A DNA stretch of 64,000 nt from Acinetobacter sp. WC-141. Its GTDB lineage: Bacteria; Pseudomonadota; Gammaproteobacteria; Pseudomonadales; Moraxellaceae. The stretch's first letter is position 1. Every line of letters starts with the position of its first letter. Below the pieces are notes generated by a model, which was not told where the DNA came from, did not search any database, and saw only the letters and a program-made list of their open reading frames with translations. The stretch lies in contig NZ_AMSS01000054.1 in NCBI RefSeq assembly GCF_000313935.1, positions 44,192 through 108,191 of the forward strand, written 5' to 3'. A program made the position numbers and the translations under genes. Positions 15,620 to 24,716 of this stretch are shown in pieces.

Positions 15620-18496
15620 TTAAAATTCCTCTTCTGTATAGACATCATCGCTTTCTTCGTCATACAAAAGTTTTTCTTCTAAAAGCTCATCAATATTTTC
15701 ACTATCAGGTATATTTTGCCTTAACTGAATATAATCCGAATTAAAAATCATTGCAGTAAAGTCTGCTTCTTCTGGTGTATAAAACCGTAATGAACTTAAA
15801 TTATTATTCTTATCAAGCTCATTTTTATGAGTTTTAATAAGGCTATTGTTCTTTTTATTTATAATAAATAGTTCTTTTTTACCTTCCGAATTTATATTCC
15901 AATTATAATTAATTTTATTACTAAAAGGTGTTTTTATAGTAGGTAAGCTTATCTTTGGAACAACAATATTTGCGCCGCTCATAAATAAATGCTGACCTGC
16001 CTTAACCTCAAGCTTGCCCGCAGTTACAGGGAAAATACCTGAACTATTAATCTTGAGTTGTGAACCGTCCGCAGTGAGTATAATTTCTTTTGGGCTAGTT
16101 ATTTCGATTCTATCTTCTGTTGAAATAATCTGTATCCCTTTTCGCGCAATGATATCTGTACCATCACTTTGTGCTTGTAACTCAATTTTGCCCTTACCCG
16201 CATACATTTTTGCTCCATCTTGAGCAGCAAAAAAACTTATCTTATTTTGGGCATGAACTATCAAATTCTTTTGAGTACTTAGGTTAATACTATCACCAGC
16301 AGTTTGGCTAATCTGTCCATCTGCACTCAGATGGATGTCTTCATTACTCGTAAGAGCCATACTATTTGGCGTACTTAACACCATAATCGCTTGTTTAAAT
16401 GCAGCAGCTTTATCTTTGTCTTGCTGTTCAATCTGATCTAAAAAGGTTTTTAAATGATCAAGAACTTCCAACGGATCTGTTTGCTGATTTTTAGCAACTT
16501 CACTTAGAGCTTTGCTGTTGTTTAATCCGCCTTCAAGCTGCTGTTTGGATTCATTCGCATCAAGGTGAAGTCCTTGAGCTTGCTCTTGTGCATAGGTACT
16601 GATGAGCATACCTTTACCTGCACGCACAGCTCCCCAAGCATCTGTTCTAAGCTCAAAGCCTTCTCCACGACCTTGGCTCGTCGCTTGTTCTTTCGGATGG
16701 CTCAAATTACCTAAATTCAGTTGCGTCGTTGCATGACTACTTTGTAGTTGGGTACTAATTTGCCCAGTTGTGTCATCAAAGCGTAATTGGTTAAACCCGC
16801 TGCCATTAACTTCCTGACTGCGAATCCCGCTCAGTTTTTTAGTATCAGGAAGCTGTCCTTTTACATCGAATTTGGTTGGTGAACGCTGTGCCTCATGGAT
16901 GCGTCCGGTCACAAATGGACGGTCAATATTGCCATCAAAGAAGTCAATGACAACCACTTCACCAATACGGGGTAAGAAGCGTGCTCCATAGCCTTCACCT
17001 GCCCAAGGAGTCAGTACATCAACCCAAGCCGAGTCCGTATCATTGTCATTACTACCTGCGCCACCATCATGGCCATGATCATCACTACGGGTAAATAGAA
17101 AGCGTACTTTGATACGCCCCCATTCATCTACATGAATGGTTTCTCCCTCTGGCCCCACGACTTTTGCTCGTTGTGGGTAGGCCATTGGTCGATGCAGTTC
17201 CGGATTATATTCAGGTGCAGTTTTAATTTGACGGCGTATTAAGGTCAGCTCATTACCTTGACGCTCAATATCATCATAACCATGTTGATCCCAACGGCTT
17301 TGAGTTAACAACTGGCTAACTTGCTGATGCAAATCTTTCGGTAGGTTATTTTGGTTATAGAAATTTTTAGCAATAATCAGGAACTCTTGGTCCACTCCTC
17401 CATGCTGATCAATTTCCGGATGTTCGCGTAGATTAAACCAATAGCCGACTTGGCTATCGCGGACACTACTATAGGCCTTAAAATATTTGGCCTGACTTGC
17501 ATACATATCCGTAAATTGCTGATTTAATTTTTCTAACTGATTACTACTTGAAGCGGTAGCTTGATCTTCCCCTTTTAAATCTTGCATCCAAGCTGGGCTC
17601 ATGTGCCATGCTTGTTCAAGGCTTAAACTCGCTGAATCAAATTGCTCTGAATGCATGTGTGTAGTGATAACTGAACCTACACCTTCTTCATGTGCCAGAG
17701 CATCAGGTTGCCAACGCTGCACGTGTACAGCAGTCGGCTGCAAAGTCCGCACCGCAACAAAACCTGTAATACTATCTTGATATTCTGTCGCACTACTTCT
17801 GTGATAGCGAATGCTACGACGTGCTAAAGCTTGGTACTGGCTATTGTCATCAATGAGTCTCAGTTTTTGAGGTTGTATTGGTGCAGTAAAATGAGGAACA
17901 AAAAGTTCTTTTTCATCAACCAGCCAACTAATGCCTTCACTTCGCCACAAACGCGTCAGAAAGTCATAGTCAGACTCATTGTGTTGCATAATAAATGGGC
18001 GAATATCATAACTCTGGCTTAGCCCACTAAGGTCAAGATTTAAACTTGTCGCAAAAAGCTGACTTTTTTCTTGCCACTCTTTAAATAAAATTTCCGTGAC
18101 TTCAATAATACTTTTATTCATAAAAACACGACTATTACGGCGTTTGTGCCATAAATTTGTCGCATCTTTTAAAGTGAGTTTATAAAGCGTTAACGCACCG
18201 TCACTTTGGCCATAACATGCTTCTGTTATAATTCCCGTAGTTCGAAATAATTGTCCTGAATCAGTGACCTGATCGACAGCAACTTGTGCCCCTATAAACT
18301 GCTTGAGTGCAATTTGGGCACTCGTCGAAAGACAAATTAACTCAGCTTCAATTTCCCCATTTAGCTGATGTTGGCCTTCGATACGTTGCAAGAAAACTTG
18401 GTTATTGAGCAACTCATTAGAAAATTGCACGTGAATTGCGCGTTTCTGTGCACTTAACCCTATTTTTTCCAAAACATTAAAGATATTAAAAAGCAT
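15620..18496 (-). CDS. vgrG: Type VI secretion tip protein VgrG
   Basis: A 958-residue spike protein. The gp27-like domain fills about residues 15-400. The gp5-like OB fold is at about 445-540 (HVDEWGRIKVRFLF, WVDVLTPWAGEGYGARFLP, VVVIDFFDGNIDRPFVTGR). A DUF2345 beta-helix with repeated short strands is at about 675-840. An extra C-terminal stretch of about 115 residues, ending in an acidic LLYDEESDDVYTEEEF, is not part of the standard VgrG and is AT-richer than the rest. Such extensions can dock a cognate effector. It is followed by the effector and immunity genes; no structural T6SS genes are in the window, so this is an orphan vgrG locus. Confidence 0.93.
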   Translation of the reverse strand: MLFNIFNVLEKIGLSAQKRAIHVQFSNELLNNQVFLQRIEGQHQLNGEIEAELICLSTSAQIALKQFIGAQVAVDQVTDSGQLFRTTGIITEACYGQSDGALTLYKLTLKDATNLWHKRRNSRVFMNKSIIEVTEILFKEWQEKSQLFATSLNLDLSGLSQSYDIRPFIMQHNESDYDFLTRLWRSEGISWLVDEKELFVPHFTAPIQPQKLRLIDDNSQYQALARRSIRYHRSSATEYQDSITGFVAVRTLQPTAVHVQRWQPDALAHEEGVGSVITTHMHSEQFDSASLSLEQAWHMSPAWMQDLKGEDQATASSSNQLEKLNQQFTDMYASQAKYFKAYSSVRDSQVGYWFNLREHPEIDQHGGVDQEFLIIAKNFYNQNNLPKDLHQQVSQLLTQSRWDQHGYDDIERQGNELTLIRRQIKTAPEYNPELHRPMAYPQRAKVVGPEGETIHVDEWGRIKVRFLFTRSDDHGHDGGAGSNDNDTDSAWVDVLTPWAGEGYGARFLPRIGEVVVIDFFDGNIDRPFVTGRIHEAQRSPTKFDVKGQLPDTKKLSGIRSQEVNGSGFNQLRFDDTTGQISTQLQSSHATTQLNLGNLSHPKEQATSQGRGEGFELRTDAWGAVRAGKGMLISTYAQEQAQGLHLDANESKQQLEGGLNNSKALSEVAKNQQTDPLEVLDHLKTFLDQIEQQDKDKAAAFKQAIMVLSTPNSMALTSNEDIHLSADGQISQTAGDSINLSTQKNLIVHAQNKISFFAAQDGAKMYAGKGKIELQAQSDGTDIIARKGIQIISTEDRIEITSPKEIILTADGSQLKINSSGIFPVTAGKLEVKAGQHLFMSGANIVVPKISLPTIKTPFSNKINYNWNINSEGKKELFIINKKNNSLIKTHKNELDKNNNLSSLRFYTPEEADFTAMIFNSDYIQLRQNIPDSENIDELLEEKLLYDEESDDVYTEEEF

Positions 18497-18616
18497 TTTT
18501 TATAATCATAAGGATATAAAACGGCTGCACTTTATAAAAAACAGACCTATCTGTCTACAAAATTATGCTTTATTTCTATCAATTTTTTTATATTTTCACT
18601 TATTCGAAAGTAACAA

Positions 18617-18648
18617 AAAAAGCCCAACATCAAGTTGGGCTTTTTTTA
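18617..18648 (-). terminator. Terminator after dsbB
   Basis: AAAAAAGCCCAAC, loop ATCAA, GTTGGGCTTTTTTT. It separates dsbB from the vgrG cassette promoter region at about 18497-18610. Confidence 0.85.
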
Positions 18649-18654
18649 ATCTGT

Positions 18655-19176
18655 TTAAACTCTTTTTTTAGCAGTTTTAAACACTGGATAAAAACGGAAT
18701 AACTGCCATAAACAGACCAGTAATAGCAAAATGAAATAGACCAATGACCAAACTGGTAAAGATTGACCTAAAAAGGTCCAGTCAATTGCAGCGCACTCAC
18801 CTGAGCCAGAAAGCACTTCTTGCAAAACTGCTTTCATAGGTAAAGCCTCAACTAAATAGTTTAAACCCGGTCCACAACTCGGTACTTGATCTGCTGGTAA
18901 ATGCTGTATCCAAACATGACGACCTGCTACTCCGACTGACCATAAAATTGCGATGCCAGCCAAAAAAGCATAAAAGCGTTTAATCGCGTTGGAAACCGGG
19001 TTATGCAAAAATGCAATCAGTGCCACAAGGCCCATCGCCATTAAGCCAACACGTTGAAAAATACAGAGCGGACATGGCTCTAAACCTTTTACATGTTCCA
19101 GATACAACGCAAAAGACATGCCGACAATACTTGCCAAAACAAGTAGTCCACTCACCAAACGGTAACTTAATCGCAT
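18655..19176 (-). CDS. dsbB: Disulfide bond formation protein DsbB
   Basis: A 173-residue inner-membrane quinone-linked oxidase that reoxidises DsbA. Four hydrophobic helices are visible. The first periplasmic loop carries the redox pair in [10 protein letters not shown]. The second carries the other cysteine pair in [11 protein letters not shown] and SGECAAIDW. The ATG at 19176 follows a GAGG site and begins [10 protein letters not shown]; the longer frame to 19287 overlaps gshA and is not family-like. It lies 16 bases after gshA, with which it is probably co-transcribed, joining two thiol-redox functions. Confidence 0.93.
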   Translation of the reverse strand: MRLSYRLVSGLLVLASIVGMSFALYLEHVKGLEPCPLCIFQRVGLMAMGLVALIAFLHNPVSNAIKRFYAFLAGIAILWSVGVAGRHVWIQHLPADQVPSCGPGLNYLVEALPMKAVLQEVLSGSGECAAIDWTFLGQSLPVWSLVYFILLLLVCLWQLFRFYPVFKTAKKRV

Positions 19177-19192
19177 GTAAAACCTCGTTTTA

Positions 19193-20770
19193 TTATCGAT
19201 ATTGTTCAAGATATTGGTCAAAACTGACCTGAGTATCTTGCTCAAGTTGTTCTTGCTGCTGTAAAGATTGTGCAGCCAATTGTTCAAAATGTTTCAAAGT
19301 TTCCACACTAAGCTCATGCTGCTCATAACTTTCAGCATGTAGCTGTGCCATGTGGCTACCAAAACTCCAAGTTCCACCATGCTTTAACGTATCGTCAATA
19401 ACATGTGCAGACAAAGTCTCATCAACTTCATCAATTCGTGCTTGCATGATGGCTAATGCTAAACCATACAGCTCCGTTGCATAGGTCTGATCGAGTAACT
19501 GTGCACAATCTTGCATTTTTGCAATGTATAAACGTGCCCAATCTTCAATGTGATATGACCCTGTTAAATCGGTAATGGTTGCGTTCGGCGCTCGACCTCG
19601 GTTTACCACCTCGGTCTGATTTTTCTCAATCAAGTCTTGCTCAGGACCTAACAACTCTGGACTGTCACTTAGCAAACAATAAAGTGCTAACACTTCAAGA
19701 AAGCCTGCCGTCGTTTCATCAACGCCAATTGCCGAGTATGGATTTACATCAACAGCACGTAACTCAACATATCCCACTCCCCGATTTTTCAAGGCTTGAG
19801 ACGGCGTTTCACCAGCTTGAGGCACCTGTTTTGGGCGTACAAGACTGTAATATTCATTCTCGATTTGCAAAACATGATCATTAATTTGCAACGGCTCACC
19901 AGCGGCATCATTTAACCCTAAACGGCTAAATGGTGGGTAAGGAGAATGAACGGCTTTTTGTAAACCATCCAGATAGCCAGTCAAATTGTTGTAATGAATA
20001 CCTAAGCTTTTTTGAGCTGAGTTTTGATAACCTAATCGTCCCATGCGGAGTGCTGTAGCATACGGTAAATAGTATGAACCTTTGATTAAAGGCAACAACT
20101 GATGTTTATGTCCAATTAAGAAACAACGACATACCGTGGGGCTTGCACCCACTAAAAACATAACCAGTGGTGTTAAACGAATAAAATTACGAATAAGACC
20201 AAAATAACGATGGCTACGATAATCCTGCAAACTTAATGATTTTAATTGTTCGTTAGTTTCATGAGCCTGGAGCTCAGCAAAAAGTGTATCTGGAAAAGAT
20301 AAGTTGTAATGTACCCCTGAAATCGTCTGCATACGACGACCATAACGAATTCCCAACCCACGGCGGTATAGTGTTTTAAAGCGACCAATATTAGAAGTGC
20401 CGTATTGTGCTAGGCGAATCCGTTCTTCATTGTCGTCTAACATACATGGCATCGAAAGCGGCCAGAGTTTTTCACCATTTTCTAAATGACGATGCACAAC
20501 CGCATGAATATCGGTGAGCTCATTCAAAGCTTCACCAATGGTTGGCTTAGGTGAGGTAATAAACTCCATCAACGCTTCTGAATAATCAGTCGTAATTTGC
20601 GGATGTGTTAAAGCTGAACCTAATGCTTTTGGATGTAACTCTTGCGATAAGAACCCATTACTTTGCATACGTAGGCTTTCACGCTCTATTCCACGTAACA
20701 TGCCTTGTAGTAGCGACGAATCCACCCAAGCAGGAATAACTGATTGAGAGGGTGTAGTGGGTTGACTCAT
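19193..20770 (-). CDS. gshA: Glutamate-cysteine ligase
   Basis: A 525-residue enzyme making gamma-glutamylcysteine from glutamate and cysteine with ATP, the first step of glutathione synthesis. Family motifs: [13 protein letters not shown] near residue 28, [42 protein letters not shown] (parts [19 protein letters not shown]), SSLG-type [10 protein letters not shown], and [20 protein letters not shown]. Length agrees with the gammaproteobacterial GshA type 1 (about 518). It starts at the ATG 20770 with a GCGAGCAA region upstream and no strong ribosome site. dsbB follows directly. Confidence 0.94.
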   Translation of the reverse strand: MSQPTTPSQSVIPAWVDSSLLQGMLRGIERESLRMQSNGFLSQELHPKALGSALTHPQITTDYSEALMEFITSPKPTIGEALNELTDIHAVVHRHLENGEKLWPLSMPCMLDDNEERIRLAQYGTSNIGRFKTLYRRGLGIRYGRRMQTISGVHYNLSFPDTLFAELQAHETNEQLKSLSLQDYRSHRYFGLIRNFIRLTPLVMFLVGASPTVCRCFLIGHKHQLLPLIKGSYYLPYATALRMGRLGYQNSAQKSLGIHYNNLTGYLDGLQKAVHSPYPPFSRLGLNDAAGEPLQINDHVLQIENEYYSLVRPKQVPQAGETPSQALKNRGVGYVELRAVDVNPYSAIGVDETTAGFLEVLALYCLLSDSPELLGPEQDLIEKNQTEVVNRGRAPNATITDLTGSYHIEDWARLYIAKMQDCAQLLDQTYATELYGLALAIMQARIDEVDETLSAHVIDDTLKHGGTWSFGSHMAQLHAESYEQHELSVETLKHFEQLAAQSLQQQEQLEQDTQVSFDQYLEQYR

Positions 20771-20938
20771 GCATTTGCTCGCTTATTAAAGATCACTATA
20801 TACAAAATCGTGAGATGATACGGCTATTTATATAAACACATCATTCCAGTTTGGCAATTTTTATCACAATCTTGTTATTTAAGACACGAAAGAATTGTGA
20901 TTTTATTGAAGAATAATTGCTAAAGAGTTGTCAATATC

Positions 20939-21478
20939 ATGAACGATCAAGACATTTTAAACTTCTGGTTTTCTCCTGAACACCGTTCACTTTGGTTTGC
21001 AAAAAGTGATGATTTTGACAAAAAAATTCGTGAAAATTTTTCTGACGTTCATCGACAGGCAACTCAAGCAGAACTGTGGTCTTGGCGAAAAACGGCTGAA
21101 GGCCGTCTGGCAGAGATTATTGTACTAGACCAGTTTTCTCGCAACATTTATCGTGATCAGCCCCAATCTTTTGCCTATGACAGCTTGGCATTAGCTTTGT
21201 CACAAGAAGCCATTAGCTTGCAATTAGATGCACAGCTTAATCCAGAGCAACGCTCTTTTTTATATATGCCGTTTATGCATAGTGAATCAAAATTGATCCA
21301 TGAGTTTGCCTTGAAACTTTTTCAACGCCTCGGCAATGAAATTAATTTAAGTTTTGAGAAAAAGCATAAAGTCATTATCGATCGCTTTGGACGCTATCCG
21401 CATCGCAATGCCATTCTCGGACGTGTTTCCACGCCAGAGGAAACCGAATTTTTATTAGAACCGAACAGTAGTTTTTAA
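20939..21478 (+). CDS. DUF924-family protein
   Basis: A 179-residue soluble alpha-helical protein. Signatures of DUF924: ILNFWFSPEHRSLWF at the start, EGRLAEIIVLDQFSRNIYRDQP (parts RLAEIIVLDQFSRN), LNPEQRSFLYMPFMHSES and DRFGRYPHRNAILGR. The fold is TPR-like; no enzymatic role is established for bacterial members. It is divergent from gshA, with about 170 bases between. The lipoprotein gene follows. Confidence 0.82.
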   Translation: MNDQDILNFWFSPEHRSLWFAKSDDFDKKIRENFSDVHRQATQAELWSWRKTAEGRLAEIIVLDQFSRNIYRDQPQSFAYDSLALALSQEAISLQLDAQLNPEQRSFLYMPFMHSESKLIHEFALKLFQRLGNEINLSFEKKHKVIIDRFGRYPHRNAILGRVSTPEETEFLLEPNSSF

Positions 21479-21539
21479 AACTTCTTCATTTTTAATGCTG
21501 AGTCATTTATTTTTTAAAATGCTCAGCTGGGAGTTCATC

Positions 21540-22103
21540 ATGAAATATCTCTCTCTTTGTTTAGCCTTAGGCACTGCCTTAACTTTAACTGCTTGTGCAA
21601 CGACTCTAAGTAAACCAAGAACCTTTGATCAGCTTGGCCAGTTTTCAGCATATCCTCTAAATGCCCAAACGTTCCGTATTAGTTTTCAAGCCGACCCTAA
21701 TATGAGTTATGGCAGAGCTGAAGAAATTACTTTGGTGAAATCAGCTCAAACGACCATACAAAAAGGTTTCCGCTTTTTTAAAGTACAAAATGACCCAAGT
21801 AACCAGAGTCAGAAACCACCACGTCAAGCCGTGGTTTATCCATCTGCGCCAAGTTTTTACCCCTATGGTTACGGTCGTCGTTACCCTGGTTTCTGGCATG
21901 ATCCGTTCTATGATTACCCACAAGTGGTCAATATCGACCCTGTTCAAGTGTCGTATACTATTGAATGTTATCGGGATCAAAAGCAGGCTCCTCAGGACGC
22001 TTTTGATGCAACCTTGATCTTGAAATCAATCGGACAAAAATATGGATTGAGTCCGACAGGAGAGCTGTTGCCACCGCCCGAGCCCTCAGTAAAACAAAAA
22101 TGA
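21540..22103 (+). CDS. Lipoprotein of unknown function (CC0125-like)
   Basis: A 187-residue lipoprotein. The signal peptide MKYLSLCLALGTALTL ends in the lipobox LTAC at about residue 19. The mature part has a segment resembling CC0125/CC1285-type lipoproteins (GRAEEITLVKSAQTTIQKGFRFFKV, parts RAEEITLVKSAQTTIQ and KGFRFFKV) and a tyrosine/proline-rich loop SFYPYGYGRRYPGFWHDPF. The ATG at 21540 follows TGGGAG. The next gene begins 13 bases downstream, suggesting an operon with the DUF445 protein. Function unknown. Confidence 0.65.
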   Translation: MKYLSLCLALGTALTLTACATTLSKPRTFDQLGQFSAYPLNAQTFRISFQADPNMSYGRAEEITLVKSAQTTIQKGFRFFKVQNDPSNQSQKPPRQAVVYPSAPSFYPYGYGRRYPGFWHDPFYDYPQVVNIDPVQVSYTIECYRDQKQAPQDAFDATLILKSIGQKYGLSPTGELLPPPEPSVKQK

Positions 22104-22116
22104 ATAGGATAAATTT

Positions 22117-23427
22117 ATGAACATGGCAGAAGAAGTCCACCACGTGCCCAGTCTTAAACGTAGCAAATATTTTGCTACTCTAGCGCTTATTATTGTCGTT
22201 GTGCTGTGGATTGCACTGATGGTGGCTGATCGTTTTCTGCCAGAGTACACAGGTTTTATTCATATTTTAATGTTAGGGGCAGAAGCTGGTGTAGTCGGTG
22301 GTTTAGCCGACTGGTACGCGATTACCGTTCTGTTTCGGAACCCATTTGGTAAGTTACCCATTCCTAAGTTTTTACGCGACCATACCGAGATTATTCCGCG
22401 CAACAAAGCTCGCATTGCAGAGTCAATGGGACGTTTTGTACAAGAAAATTTTCTTTCGCCTCAAGTGGTCGAACGCAGCTTAGAAAAGACTGACTTAAGC
22501 CTCGCAATTGGTCAATGGTTGGCAAGCCCACAAAACAATACCCAAGTGGTGCAGCTCATTCAGCAAACCGTACCGAAAATTTTTGAGTTTGTTAGTCAAG
22601 ATCAAATTGCCAATTTTGTGCAAAACAATAGTGTGCAGTGGGTGCGTAATACTGAAGTCAATAAACTCGCAAGTGAAATGCTACGCGCGGTACTGGAAAA
22701 TGATTTCCACCAAGATGTTTTACAACGTGGACTTGATATCGCCCACGAGTGGGTGGTACAAAACCCAGATAAAACCCGTGAATTAACCCGAAAAATGTTT
22801 AAGGCGCTTGGCGTCTGGTCACTTGCAAAAGGCGCAAGCTGGATTGGTATCGATGTTCAACAACGCACCATCGACTCATTGGTTGAAAAAGTAGAATCGA
22901 TGCTGGCAGACCCTGAACACCCATGGCGACAGGAAATTGAAACCATTGCCCACTCTCTCATGCTTGAGCTGGCAAAACCCGACAGTGTGGCTAGCCAACG
23001 TCTCAACAGCGGTAAAGATGCTCTTCTAGATAGTCCGCAAGTCTTAAATTTCATCAGTGGCGCTGTCACCATTTTGTGTGATGCCATTAAAGAAGATTTA
23101 ATAAAAAAAGACTCTGGTATTGCGATGAACCTTCGGGCCGCTATTCAGCAATTGGGTGAAAACCTTGTTCAAAATGCCAAAGTACGCGAAGTATTGAATA
23201 AAGAAATGACAGGTCTTGCGCTGACTTTTACAGATCAATATAGCCATAAAATCATTCGATATGTCAGCGAGCGCATTCATGAATGGGATTCGCGCGAAAT
23301 GATCGGGAAAATTGAAAACGAAGTCGGTGGCGACCTACATATGATCCGTGTGAACGGCGTTGTGGTCGGGGCATTTATTGGTTTAACACTCGGTGTCATT
23401 CGGGCTGTGATTGAATCAATTTTATAA
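22117..23427 (+). CDS. DUF445-family membrane protein (YjiN-like)
   Basis: A 436-residue protein with two N-terminal transmembrane segments (FATLALIIVVVLWIALMVADRF region and FIHILMLGAEAGVVGGLADWYAI region), a long helical soluble middle, and one C-terminal transmembrane segment (GVVVGAFIGLTLGVIRAVI). The conserved GLADWYAITVLFRNPFG motif at about residues 63-79 defines DUF445. E. coli YjiN is similar in length and layout. Role unknown, presumably at the inner membrane. Confidence 0.85.
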   Translation: MNMAEEVHHVPSLKRSKYFATLALIIVVVLWIALMVADRFLPEYTGFIHILMLGAEAGVVGGLADWYAITVLFRNPFGKLPIPKFLRDHTEIIPRNKARIAESMGRFVQENFLSPQVVERSLEKTDLSLAIGQWLASPQNNTQVVQLIQQTVPKIFEFVSQDQIANFVQNNSVQWVRNTEVNKLASEMLRAVLENDFHQDVLQRGLDIAHEWVVQNPDKTRELTRKMFKALGVWSLAKGASWIGIDVQQRTIDSLVEKVESMLADPEHPWRQEIETIAHSLMLELAKPDSVASQRLNSGKDALLDSPQVLNFISGAVTILCDAIKEDLIKKDSGIAMNLRAAIQQLGENLVQNAKVREVLNKEMTGLALTFTDQYSHKIIRYVSERIHEWDSREMIGKIENEVGGDLHMIRVNGVVVGAFIGLTLGVIRAVIESIL

Positions 23428-23455
23428 CTTTAAATATTTTTAATAAGAGAACAAT

Positions 23456-24610
23456 ATGCTACAGCTACAGTCAAAATTGACCACTCAAGGCGTGACTATT
23501 TTCAGTACTATGACGGCAATGGCACATCGATTAGGTGCTCTCAACCTGTCACAAGGCTTTCCAGATTTTCCGGCACCACAAGCCTTACTGGAAGCTTTAT
23601 CACAGGCGACTTTAGCTGGGCATAATCAGTACCCACCCGGCGATGGTATTCTCGGTTTACGGGAACAGCTCGCTTTACAATTTCAGCAGCGTGACCAACT
23701 TCAACTTGACCCTGTAACGCAAATCACGATTACTCCCGGTGCAACCATAGCAATTTTCTGTGCCATACAAGCCTGCATCAATACAGGTGATGAAGTCATT
23801 ATTTTTGACCCAAGTTATGACAGCTATGGCCCTTCTGTGCAGTTAGCAGGCGGCAAGGCAGTTCATATTGCCCTGCAAGCACCTGACTTTAAGGTGAACT
23901 GGCAACACGTTAAAGATTTGATTAATGACAAAACCCGTATGATTGTGGTGAATACGCCTCACAATCCAACTGGCACCATCTGGGAAAAACAAGATTGGTT
24001 AGAACTGATTGCCCTGATTCAAGATAAAAACATTGTGGTTTTATCCGATGAAGTCTATGAACACCTAGTCTTTGATGGTCAACAACACTTTAGTGCTTTG
24101 CATTTTCCAGAGCTCAGAGAGCGTAGTTTTGTAATTGGGTCTTTTGGAAAAACCTTCCATGTGACCGGTTGGAAAACAGGCTACTGTGTCGCTTCACCTG
24201 AGTTAATGCGTTTATTCCGCCAGATTTACCAATATGCAAATTTCTGTGGCACGACACCTTGTCAGATTGCTCTAGCGCAATATATGGAACAGCATCCAGA
24301 ACATATTCAAGAGCTTTCGCAGTTTTACCAGACTAAGCGAGATCGTTTTAATCAGGCAATTCACAATAGCCGTTTTTTACTAAAACCATCTCAAGGTACT
24401 TATTTCCAAAATCTTGATTACAGTCAAATTAGACCCGACCTAAATGATGTAGAAATGTGCCAGTTTCTTGCCGAGCAACATAAAATTGTGGCTATTCCTG
24501 TTTCGGTGTTTTACCAGCAAGCGCCGGAGTCTTTACGCCTGATTCGTTTCTGCTTTGCTAAAAATGATGAAACTCTGCAAAAAGCAGGAGAAATTCTGAA
24601 TCAATGTTAA
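23456..24610 (+). CDS. PLP-dependent aminotransferase, methionine-type (YbdL-like)
   Basis: A 384-residue fold-type I aminotransferase. It shows LNLSQGFPDFPAPQALLEAL near the N-terminus, ITITPGATIAIFCAI, the substrate/PLP motif VVNTPHNPTGTIW, LSDEVYEHLVF (PLP-ring Asp) and the PLP-lysine motif IGSFGKTFHVTGWKTGY. This pattern fits the YbdL/kynurenine aminotransferase-like group, in which E. coli YbdL prefers methionine. Preceded by an AAGAGAACA site. Transcribed with DUF445 only 28 bases upstream. Substrate is inferred. Confidence 0.82.
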   Translation: MLQLQSKLTTQGVTIFSTMTAMAHRLGALNLSQGFPDFPAPQALLEALSQATLAGHNQYPPGDGILGLREQLALQFQQRDQLQLDPVTQITITPGATIAIFCAIQACINTGDEVIIFDPSYDSYGPSVQLAGGKAVHIALQAPDFKVNWQHVKDLINDKTRMIVVNTPHNPTGTIWEKQDWLELIALIQDKNIVVLSDEVYEHLVFDGQQHFSALHFPELRERSFVIGSFGKTFHVTGWKTGYCVASPELMRLFRQIYQYANFCGTTPCQIALAQYMEQHPEHIQELSQFYQTKRDRFNQAIHNSRFLLKPSQGTYFQNLDYSQIRPDLNDVEMCQFLAEQHKIVAIPVSVFYQQAPESLRLIRFCFAKNDETLQKAGEILNQC

Positions 24611-24716
24611 TAAATTTAGCTACTTAGCACAGTAAAAACACTACAAGTCATTTGCTCCAACTATGCTAAGTTAGATATCTGCCCCGCTCATCAAAGAGAT
24701 GGGCGATGGAGAACAC

